Of a stretch of 64,000 bases of DNA, positions 42,693-49,455 are shown one piece after another. Origin of the DNA: Gammaproteobacteria bacterium (lineage in GTDB: Bacteria > Pseudomonadota > Gammaproteobacteria > Ga0077536); contig JAJFJQ010000008.1 in the NCBI GenBank assembly GCA_021773835.1, forward strand, positions 158,225-222,224, in the 5' to 3' direction. Numbering within the stretch: the first letter of the stretch is position 1; each line of letters starts with the position of its first letter. A program made the position numbers and the translations under genes. The notes beneath the pieces are model-generated. The model was not told where the DNA came from and did not search any database. It saw only the letters and a program-made list of their open reading frames with translations.

Positions 42693-42974
42693 ATGGTAGC
42701 TGCAATCACCGCATCGATGCTTTACGACCTGGTGCGATGCCCGCACCGGCAGGCGATGGACCTGTACGGCGATCTCGGTGCGCGTGATGAGGTCAACGTC
42801 TTCGTGCAGCTAATTTGGGAGCGCGGTTCATTCTATGAGAAGAAACTCATCGCGGCCCTGGACAATCTTTTTACAGACCTTTCGGCTTTCCGCAAGGATG
42901 AAAAGGAAGCGAAGACTACCGAAGCTATGAGTCGCGGCGATCTGCTTATTGAGGGGCTCTCTCAATCACGTTGA
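42693..42974 (+). pseudogene. N-terminal fragment of a TM0106-family RecB-like nuclease
   Basis: The protein from the ATG at 42693 (VAAITASMLYDLVRCPHRQA, then MDLYGDLGARDEVNVFVQLIWERG) matches the N-terminus of the TM0106 family of putative RecB-like nucleases, which are several hundred residues longer. After LLIEGLSQSR the frame stops, before any of the PD-(D/E)XK nuclease residues. The gene is therefore truncated to under 100 codons. The tandem repeats linked to the tRNA-Met fragment begin about 60 bases downstream, so a recombination event there probably removed the rest. Confidence 0.65.
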
Positions 42975-43037
42975 GCAAAAGAAAAGCATCGTAACTCGCG
43001 CGAGAAAAATTTCGGAGATTTGAACGAGATGGAATAG

Positions 43038-43353
43038 TGGCTATGGGTGGACTTGACGACACTGCGTAAGCGGCGGCGGACGACCGCAGGTCGCCCGAAG
43101 GGACGCGCCGTGTAACGGTGCGGTCTACCCCGACCGTAGGTCGGTGGTTCGCACTTCGGTGTAATGTCGGCGATTGAAACGTTAGATTATGGATTGGTGG
43201 CTATGGGTGGACTTGACAAGCCGCGCAGCGGCGAAGGACGACCGTAGGTCGCCCGAAGGGTCGCGCGCATCGCGCGCGATCTACCCCGACCGTTGGTCGG
43301 TGGTTCTCTCTCCGGTAAAACTTTGGCTAATGAAACGTCAAACTGAATAGTGG
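43038..43353. repeat. Two tandem copies of a ~158-base repeat carrying the tRNA-Met 3' end
   Basis: TGGCTATGGGTGGACTTGAC, the complement of a tRNA acceptor and T-arm strand, occurs at 43038-43057 and 43198-43217, and in a longer form at 43351. Each of the first two copies is followed by a similar block with CGACCGYAGGTCGCCCGAAG, further hairpin-forming sequence (CGACCGT...GGTCGGTGGTTC) and a variable CG-rich spacer. Spacings are 160 and 156 bases. The unit is highly structured and non-coding. Frames over it are spurious. Confidence 0.6.
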
Positions 43354-43395
43354 TGGCTATGGGTGGACTTGAACCACCGACCTCAGCATTATGAG
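43351..43395 (-). other. 3' half of a tRNA-Met(CAT), probable attachment site
   Basis: Read on the minus strand this begins with the anticodon loop CTCATAA, continues through the variable loop and T-arm (GGTGGTTCAAGTCCACC) and ends ATAGCCACCA. The anticodon stem partner, D-arm and 5' acceptor strand are absent, so it is a tRNA-Met 3' fragment and not a working gene. A segment from anticodon loop to CCA is the usual core of tRNA attachment sites. The source tRNA gene is not in this window. Confidence 0.7.
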
Positions 43396-43451
43396 GATAG
43401 TCGCTTACTTTTAACTGTTTGTTTTGTTTATCGTTTCTCGGGCGCCCGTTG
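43376..43451 (+). repeat. Left copy of the direct repeat bounding the SEC-C/AbiE island
   Basis: This copy starts inside the tRNA-Met fragment (CCGACCTCAGCATTATGAGG). After 40 diverged AT-rich bases it ends TCGGGCGCCCGTTG (43438-43451). The same two blocks with identical spacing lie at 47809-47884, an offset of 4433 bases. Similarity fades further right, around 43470. Confidence 0.6.
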
Positions 43452-43608
43452 TGGGGAATGTTTGACTGTGGGGGACCGTGTTTGGCGGTGCCCCACAATT
43501 TCCCCACAGACTTTAAAAGCTCACAGTGCGCATCACGCGCTTGGTCGAGGATTGTCGCGGAGCAATGAAAAGACGCGCGGGCGTTTGAACCCTCCCAGAT
43601 CCGATGAC

Positions 43609-45492
43609 TCACTTGCGACGGATCTTCTTCCGCGTCTTTTCCAACCAATCAAGCCCGCCTTCTCGTTCCCACAGGTGCCGCGCAGACATTCGATACAACC
43701 AGGCCTCTTGTTTGCCGCCGACAGCAATCCCGAAATCATTACTCACTTTGGGAGCACGAGGATTCTTCGCAAGCAGCATCTTCAGCGCCACGTCATGTTG
43801 TTCAATCGCCGAACTTAGTTCGTGCGCCGCTTCAGTCTCGCGCCCCAGATTCACCAGCGCAAGGATACGGTTTAACGCTGGACCACAAAAATCATCGGGA
43901 TAGCGATCAGTCAGCGTTATTACTTTCTCAGGACGGCCGCGTTCGAGGTACGCAAGGCTCAGCGGTTCGCGCAAGCCGTGATTGTCGTTCGGATTGAGTG
44001 CAAGAAGCATCTCTGCCGGTTCGATAAAATCATCACTCGCAGCACCATCGGTCGGCGTGTGCAACGCGCGGAATGCTTTGTGCGCCAAAAGACGCAGCGC
44101 CGGACGGTTTTCGACCCAGGCCCACGACAAGGTGCCGTCGCCAGGTCTTGTTGAGCGGAGATTGGCTTTGAGCAAAGCGACACCATGCGAAAGCAGGCGT
44201 TCGAGGACCGAAGTGCCAGCGACCATGATTTGCAAGGCATCAACGGCGAGGACAAGGTCGTCGATTACATCGAAGCTCTGCCAGGCAAGCGGATTACGGC
44301 TAAGAAAATCGAGCCATTCGTCGGGTTCGTCCCACATCTCGTCATTCATGAACTGCGTGGCCGTCAAGGCGGGTTTTATCTGCGGATAAACTTCGCGCCA
44401 ACGCTGTTCGAGCTCGAGCAATGCAGTGCTCGGTTGCAGCAACCGTTCGCCCTCGCCCATGTCCTCAACGACGTATCGCGCCTCTACCGCCGATAGTGCG
44501 TCTACCAATTTTCCCAGCACTTCGAGGCCAGGAACCTGAGCTTGCTCAACGCTGCTCATCACCGCTTGCGGATCCTCGGCTGCCGCACGAACGAAGTCGA
44601 TCAATTCTGCGAGCTCCGGATCACGCATTCGTTCGAGGCGCACCAGCCAGAATTGCGCACGTTCGCGGACCCGGTCTATATCACCCTGGGACATAAGTAA
44701 GGTCAATTCGAGCGGCACAAGTGACGGGTTATCAGGATCCATCCGCTGCGCCTGAGAAAACACGTTCCACGCCTCGACCACATCGCCCTGATCGGCAAGC
44801 ATCATGCTGCGTCGCTGTAACGCGACCGCACGGAGCACCGTGTCGCCGCGTTCCAGAACTGTGGCGACCAGGCGTTCGCGCTTGCGCGAATTCCCCAGTT
44901 CCAGATAACAATCCATCAGCTGATCGAAGAGCGGTTCGAGCTTATCCGCCAGCACGTTGCTGCCTGCGAACCAAGGCTCCAACAGCTTCACCGCGCGATC
45001 GGCTGCACCTTCTTCTTGCCACTGCCGAGCGCTATCCCACACTGCGAGCGGATCGACACGCGATTGCGGCAACGAACGAAAAGATTTCTGAGGAACGTTA
45101 TCGAGCACATAACGCAACAGGTTGAACGTCGAGAAATCGAGCCCTCCGGCTAGCGGTCCACAGCAGCGTTTGTACTTAGCACCAGAGCCGCAAAGACAGG
45201 GTTCATTGCGGCCGGGAACCGGGAGCTTGAGTGGGCGAAAGCCGGCGTCGGGTTGCGGCATGGCATTGTAAATCGCCACCCCCATAGTGCGGAACAGCAA
45301 TCCGGGCGGGCCGGTGCGAGGTTCAACCTGCGCTGCAATGGCTGGAGCCAAAGACGGACCGGCATCCGCGATCCAATCAAGAAATTTCGCCGGATCGGGA
45401 GATTTCACCAGGACGCGCGCGCAAGTATCAAACAGCAAACCAAGTTCGTCTGGGTCGCTATCGGGCTGCTCGCTCCAGGTTCGATTAGACAT
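43609..45492 (-). CDS. SEC-C motif protein with helical repeats
   Basis: A 627-residue protein. Near residues 93-111 it carries the SEC-C zinc motif GRNEPCLCGSGAKYKRCCG, the metal-binding tail module first known from SecA. The remaining 500 residues are alpha-helical and TPR-like (AVKLLEPWFAGSN, DVVEAWNVFSQAQRMDPDN, LAYLERGRPEKVITLTDRYP). No catalytic domain is visible. SEC-C proteins recur in defence islands. It is the only large gene besides abiEi-abiEii between the direct repeats, on the opposite strand to them. The function is not known. Confidence 0.7.
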   Translation of the reverse strand: MSNRTWSEQPDSDPDELGLLFDTCARVLVKSPDPAKFLDWIADAGPSLAPAIAAQVEPRTGPPGLLFRTMGVAIYNAMPQPDAGFRPLKLPVPGRNEPCLCGSGAKYKRCCGPLAGGLDFSTFNLLRYVLDNVPQKSFRSLPQSRVDPLAVWDSARQWQEEGAADRAVKLLEPWFAGSNVLADKLEPLFDQLMDCYLELGNSRKRERLVATVLERGDTVLRAVALQRRSMMLADQGDVVEAWNVFSQAQRMDPDNPSLVPLELTLLMSQGDIDRVRERAQFWLVRLERMRDPELAELIDFVRAAAEDPQAVMSSVEQAQVPGLEVLGKLVDALSAVEARYVVEDMGEGERLLQPSTALLELEQRWREVYPQIKPALTATQFMNDEMWDEPDEWLDFLSRNPLAWQSFDVIDDLVLAVDALQIMVAGTSVLERLLSHGVALLKANLRSTRPGDGTLSWAWVENRPALRLLAHKAFRALHTPTDGAASDDFIEPAEMLLALNPNDNHGLREPLSLAYLERGRPEKVITLTDRYPDDFCGPALNRILALVNLGRETEAAHELSSAIEQHDVALKMLLAKNPRAPKVSNDFGIAVGGKQEAWLYRMSARHLWEREGGLDWLEKTRKKIRRK

Positions 45493-45829
45493 ATCGTAGG
45501 TTCCAGTGCTTTCTTACTCGCATAGGCCGCGGCGACGGCAATAACGCGATAAACGATTTTAAAACCTGCGTGTTATTACCGAAAGGTAAAGGTATGTTGA
45601 ATCCGTTGTAAGGAATAATTGAACCGGGCGCGGCGAACTCTTCGCGTCCTATCGCAAGTAGGTTTGTTGATCCTGCGCCCATGATCGACTACCCGGTGTC
45701 AGCCACTGACGAGAGCCGCGCTTAACAAGACGAGCGCACTACCGAGATCGCTCAAAGTGCCGAGTCGTTTGATTTTAGGTTTAGAGGTTGCTAAATATGT
45801 ATAGCTGTACTGTACATATCGATTGAAAT

Positions 45830-45852
45830 ATAAACTTGGCGAAAGTTTATAA
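45830..45852. promoter_or_regulatory. Inverted repeat in the abiE promoter, probable AbiEi operator
   Basis: A perfect 9-base inverted repeat (TATAAACTT, 5 bases, AAGTTTATA) lies 20 bases upstream of the abiEi ATG. It occupies the space between a possible -35 (TTGAAA, 45824-45829) and -10 (TATAAA, 45849-45854). AbiEi antitoxins repress their own operon by binding such repeats. The 19-base promoter spacer is longer than ideal. Confidence 0.5.
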
Positions 45853-45871
45853 ATAGACTATTTTGTATAAT

Positions 45872-46711
45872 ATGGCTATACAAAAGCTAAACAAACTAAA
45901 CCAGCTTGAACGGGACTTACCGGAAGGATTGGTCGTCACGGCCGCATGGCTAGAAAAACGCGGCTACTCCCGCTCACTACGCAGCCAGTATGTCGCTAGC
46001 GGGTGGTTAGAGAAGCCGACGCGCGGCGTGTTTCGGCGTCCGCGTGGTGCGCTGCACTGGGAACATCTCGTGATTTCCCTGCAAACCTTGTTGGAATTCC
46101 CGGCTAGTATTGGCGGACGCACCGCGTTGGACCTGCAGGGTTACGCGCATTATCTCCCGCACGACTTGCAGGAGATCAACCTGTACGGCGACGGCAAATT
46201 ACCAAGCTGGGTTCCGAACCTCCCGCTTAAGGAACGCATCAACTTTCACAATCGCGCCCGGCTCTTACCCGGCGATAAGTACAGCATTTCATCGCTGCCG
46301 CCCTTAGCCGAATCCGACGGCGCAAAGGATGAAGCATTTCTGCCTGGTGCGTTGCGGATTTCGCGTTGGGGCCAGTGGAACTGGCCGCTAGTGCAGTCGA
46401 GTCCGGAACGCGCCATTCTGGAGATGCTTGATGACCTGCCCGGCGAGGTCTCGTTTCATCTTGCCGATGTGACAATGGAAGGCCTTGTTAATCTTAGTCC
46501 GCGCCGAATGCAGAGGCTGCTGGAAGACACTAAAAGTATCAAGGTGAAACGTCTCTTCTTTTTCTTCGCTGACCGGCATAAACATCGCTGGCTGGAACGG
46601 ATCGAGCGTAAATCTATCGATCTCGGCAGCGGTAAGCGCATGCTGGTCAAGGGCGGCCGCTACGATCCGAACTACCAGATCACAGTGCCCAAGGATTTCG
46701 ATGCCCTTTAG
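45872..46711 (+). CDS. abiEi: AbiEi-family antitoxin/transcriptional repressor
   Basis: About 279 residues from the ATG at 45872; a TTG at 45863 is the only alternative near it. Residues 10-60 form the winged-helix domain (EGLVVTAAWLEKRGYSRSLR, ASGWLEKPTRGVFRRPRG). The C-terminal domain (VQSSPERAILEMLDDLP, SPRRMQRLLEDTKSIKVKRL) is typical of AbiEi antitoxins, which silence the AbiEii toxin and their own promoter. The gene overlaps abiEii by 11 bases. No Shine-Dalgarno sequence precedes the ATG, so translation may be inefficient or near-leaderless. Confidence 0.85.
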   Translation: MAIQKLNKLNQLERDLPEGLVVTAAWLEKRGYSRSLRSQYVASGWLEKPTRGVFRRPRGALHWEHLVISLQTLLEFPASIGGRTALDLQGYAHYLPHDLQEINLYGDGKLPSWVPNLPLKERINFHNRARLLPGDKYSISSLPPLAESDGAKDEAFLPGALRISRWGQWNWPLVQSSPERAILEMLDDLPGEVSFHLADVTMEGLVNLSPRRMQRLLEDTKSIKVKRLFFFFADRHKHRWLERIERKSIDLGSGKRMLVKGGRYDPNYQITVPKDFDAL

Positions 46712-47621
46712 AGATATCTATCGCGCGCAAGTTGAGCTGCTGATTCGGACCTTACCTTACGTCGCCGAAGAACAATGCTTCGCTTTGAAAGGCGGCACGG
46801 CGATCAACCTGTTCGTCCGTGATATGCCACGCTTGTCTGTAGACATCGATCTAACCTACCTGCCCCTGAATGATCGGAACGCTGCTCTCGACGATATCGA
46901 AAGCGCATTGATGCGCATAGCCGACAGGATCAAGCGCGCCGATCCCGCAATGGTCGTCACGTCGTCGGCACCGGGAACACAAACACAAATTAATAAGTTG
47001 GTCGCGCGTACGAGAGAGCGCGTGCAGATCAAGATTGAGGTGACACCGGTGCTTCGCGGTTGCGTCTATGCCCCGGTGATGATGGGCGTGTCTGAGAAAA
47101 CCGAAGACCGCTTTGGCTTTGCGGAAATCAACACGCTCAGCTTTGCCGACTTATACGCAGGCAAGATCATGGCCGCGCTTGATCGGCAACATCCCCGCGA
47201 TCTGTTTGACATTCTTCTTCTTCGGAACACAGAAGGTATAACAGATGAACTACGCACGGCTTTGGTCGTTTATCTGATCGCGCATGGACGACCACCGCAG
47301 ACTTTATTGGCGCCGACACTAAAGGACATCGCTCCTGAATTTGAACACAATTTCCAAGGAATGACCGAGGACGATATTGAATTCGCGGTTCTAATTGAGG
47401 CACGCGCCGCTCTCATCGAAGACATTCGCGTAAACATGCCTGAGAAACACAAGCAGTTCTTATATTCGTTCTATCGCCGCGAACCGGACTGGGATCTGAT
47501 AGGCGTAGACGGCGTCTCCCGTCTGCCGGCCGTTCGCTGGCGCGAACAAAATCTCGATAAAGCAGGAGCCGATACGAGAGAGGAAATTGTCACCCGCCTC
47601 GAACAGATTTTCGATCGTTAA
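46701..47621 (+). CDS. abiEii: AbiEii nucleotidyltransferase toxin
   Basis: A 306-residue protein with the DUF1814/AbiEii motifs in order: FALKGGTAINLF (motif I, GGT), SVDIDLTYL (metal-binding D-x-D), VQIKIEVTP (motif with basic residue) and ADLYAGKIMAALDRQHPRDLFD. These toxins add nucleotides to tRNA acceptor ends or otherwise block translation and stop phage growth by killing or arresting infected cells. It is paired with the upstream antitoxin by an 11-base overlap. All catalytic motifs are intact. Confidence 0.88.
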   Translation: MPFRDIYRAQVELLIRTLPYVAEEQCFALKGGTAINLFVRDMPRLSVDIDLTYLPLNDRNAALDDIESALMRIADRIKRADPAMVVTSSAPGTQTQINKLVARTRERVQIKIEVTPVLRGCVYAPVMMGVSEKTEDRFGFAEINTLSFADLYAGKIMAALDRQHPRDLFDILLLRNTEGITDELRTALVVYLIAHGRPPQTLLAPTLKDIAPEFEHNFQGMTEDDIEFAVLIEARAALIEDIRVNMPEKHKQFLYSFYRREPDWDLIGVDGVSRLPAVRWREQNLDKAGADTREEIVTRLEQIFDR

Positions 47622-47808
47622 AACTTGAGAGCGTTTGTCGTTAACAATTTCGAGACGCAAAGCCAGTGCTAAAGATTCGAGCGAGGTGAAAAAGTTTTTC
47701 TGGCCGTCGAGAAGACGCACCCCACAAATCCTCCGCACGCTCAGATACAGACGCTCATCAACACGGGCAAGGTGCTGATTAATAGAAGGTATTTTTCTTA
47801 CACAGACC

Positions 47809-47884
47809 GCCGACCTTAGTGTTATGAGGACGGCCAGAAACTTTAAATTTATTTTTTTAAATAGATTCTTTCGGGCGCCCGTTG
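47809..47884 (+). repeat. Right copy of the direct repeat bounding the SEC-C/AbiE island
   Basis: CCGACCTTAGTGTTATGAGG (47810-47829) differs from the left copy at three positions. TCGGGCGCCCGTTG follows at 47871-47884 with the same spacing of 40 bases as on the left. The AT-rich middle agrees at only about half its positions, so the duplication is old. The T-arm and CCA end of the tRNA are not preserved here. From 47622 to 47985 no gene is seen apart from this repeat. Confidence 0.55.
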
Positions 47885-47985
47885 CAGCTAAATGCCTGAC
47901 GATGCTTAACGATGTTCAACGTAGTCACGCAAATGTCCCGCACGATTTTCGGATTCCCGATGGAGCTTATTGGATAAACGTTCAA

Positions 47986-48924
47986 TTAGGCCTCTGTCCG
48001 CTCGATGCAATCAACGGAAACGAACTTATTCGAATCGAGCGTTTGCTCACCATCCCACCGATAAGCGACGAGCTTACCGTTCAACGCGATGCTGTAATCG
48101 AGACACGCGATGTTGGGTGCCAGCGGCTTCGGAGTACCCTCGAGCCAGTAATGCCCGAGAAATACCGGCGCTTCGTGGTGTGAATAGACTATGAGGTGAT
48201 CGCTTCCGATTGGCTCGTCGGGCATGTGCGTCAGGGCACTCGCCGGCCCCATGAACGCCGCTTTGAAGTTCGTGGCCCGTTCGTCCCACCACCGGATGCG
48301 GATGTGGTGGCGCGGCGTTCCCCCTTTGTCGTGAAAGCTGAAACCGTCGGGTAGCGGAATCTCCTTGCCCTTCAGGAGCGTCTCTATGGCAACGAACTCG
48401 TCCGTTCCCCCGGTATTAGCACGGGCCAGCAGCTCGTCGCCCAGAAGGGCCGCCTCGGGGTACGCGCGTTGGATTTGGTCGATCGCCGTTCTATCCCAGC
48501 AAGCATGGACGACTCTCACGCCATCGAGCTCGAGCCACATCGGCAACTTCCTGAACCAGTTGATGACGTCGTCATAATCAGCGGTCCCGTCGTACGCCTC
48601 AAGGAACGCGCGGTGTTGTTCTTGGTTCTTATCCGAATGGGGCCGGAGATAGTCGCCTTTTGAATCATCCCAGGTGTAATAGGCGATCGCATTGAATTCA
48701 TGGTTCCCCATCACTGACAACGCGGAATTCGCATCGGTCATCCGCTTGGCAATTGTGACGACCTCGCGCTGCATCGGTCCGCGGTCTATGAAATCTCCGA
48801 GGAAGATCACTTTGCGCGACGGGTGTCGATAAACGCCAGCAACTTTGCGATACCCGAGTTTCGTTAGCAGCGCTTCAAGCGTGTGAGCGTATCCGTGGAT
48901 ATCGCCGATGATGTCATAACTCAT
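47986..48924 (-). CDS. PPP-family metallophosphoesterase (PrpE/ApaH-like)
   Basis: A 312-residue phosphatase with the PPP-family motifs in order: GDIHG (residues 7-11), GDFIDRGP, MGNHEFNAIAY, VVHACWD and a later VYSHHEAPVFLGHYW. The GDxHG/GDxVDRG/GNHE set and length fit bis(5'-nucleosyl)-tetraphosphatase or protein phosphatase types. The upstream side holds a short inverted repeat (TAATGCT, 8 bases, AGCATTA, about 48975-48996). It stands alone next to the right island repeat. The substrate cannot be chosen from sequence. Confidence 0.8.
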   Translation of the reverse strand: MSYDIIGDIHGYAHTLEALLTKLGYRKVAGVYRHPSRKVIFLGDFIDRGPMQREVVTIAKRMTDANSALSVMGNHEFNAIAYYTWDDSKGDYLRPHSDKNQEQHRAFLEAYDGTADYDDVINWFRKLPMWLELDGVRVVHACWDRTAIDQIQRAYPEAALLGDELLARANTGGTDEFVAIETLLKGKEIPLPDGFSFHDKGGTPRHHIRIRWWDERATNFKAAFMGPASALTHMPDEPIGSDHLIVYSHHEAPVFLGHYWLEGTPKPLAPNIACLDYSIALNGKLVAYRWDGEQTLDSNKFVSVDCIERTEA

Positions 48925-49455
48925 GCTGCGTAAGTCCTTACAGGCAACTCCCGTTCTCTATTGTCGTTCAAGATAATGCTCATTCCGCAGCATTATTATG
49001 GAGGTGCATCCGTGTCACCGCCCCCTGTAGTGATAGGTATTGTGCTCGCGGAACCATCCTGGCAGCGACGAGAAACCTATCGTCGTCAAATTCAACTTAT
49101 CCTGTAGTTCCGAGGCTATGCGGCCCTTTGAGGTGAGTTCATGCGTGTCGAATTGATGGGATTTACGCTCAGAAGCAACCGATGGAGGTCACGGCTGAGG
49201 CGTAAGCTTCCCCAGCAGGTAGACACCGAAGAAGTAGAGATTTCTGGCAATTGACGTTGGCCCCGTATCGAGATCATTCGTTACTGACACGAAAGCGCAT
49301 AATCTAACTAACTACCTAAAGACTACGTGATCCGTAAGGCGGACGTAGTAGGAGATCCGCATTGGCGTATCACTAAGTTCGAAATCAGGTAAATTAGTAA
49401 TTAGAGGCGTCCCGCCCCGCAACAATCGCCATCCACCGCCGAAGGAGAAGCGAGT
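48925..49455. other. 531-base gap between the phosphatase and helicase genes
   Basis: Besides the short inverted repeat near 48975-48996 and the candidate small gene at 49141-49254, the gap holds the promoter region of the large helicase gene and its Shine-Dalgarno sequence (AAGGAG at 49442-49447). No RNA gene or further repeat was recognised. Confidence 0.4.
49141..49254 (+). CDS. Candidate 37-residue small protein
   Basis: ATG at 49141 with GAGGTGA five bases upstream, a good Shine-Dalgarno sequence. The product (MRVELMGFTLRSNRWRSRLR, then RKLPQQVDTEEVEISGN) is basic in the first half and acidic in the second. No family is recognised. It lies about 200 bases upstream of the helicase gene on the same strand and may be its leader or partner, or a chance frame. 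Confidence 0.25.
   Translation: MRVELMGFTLRSNRWRSRLRRKLPQQVDTEEVEISGN

Noticed and set aside
43187..43648. 153-codon minus-strand frame over the tRNA fragment and repeats
   Set aside because: Its translation (NAEVGGSSPPIAT and similar) is the familiar artefact of reading through tRNA sequence.
45866..45871. TATAAT directly before the abiEi ATG as a -10 box
   Set aside because: Transcription would start inside the coding sequence and no later start codon fits the protein. The upstream TATAAA is more plausible.
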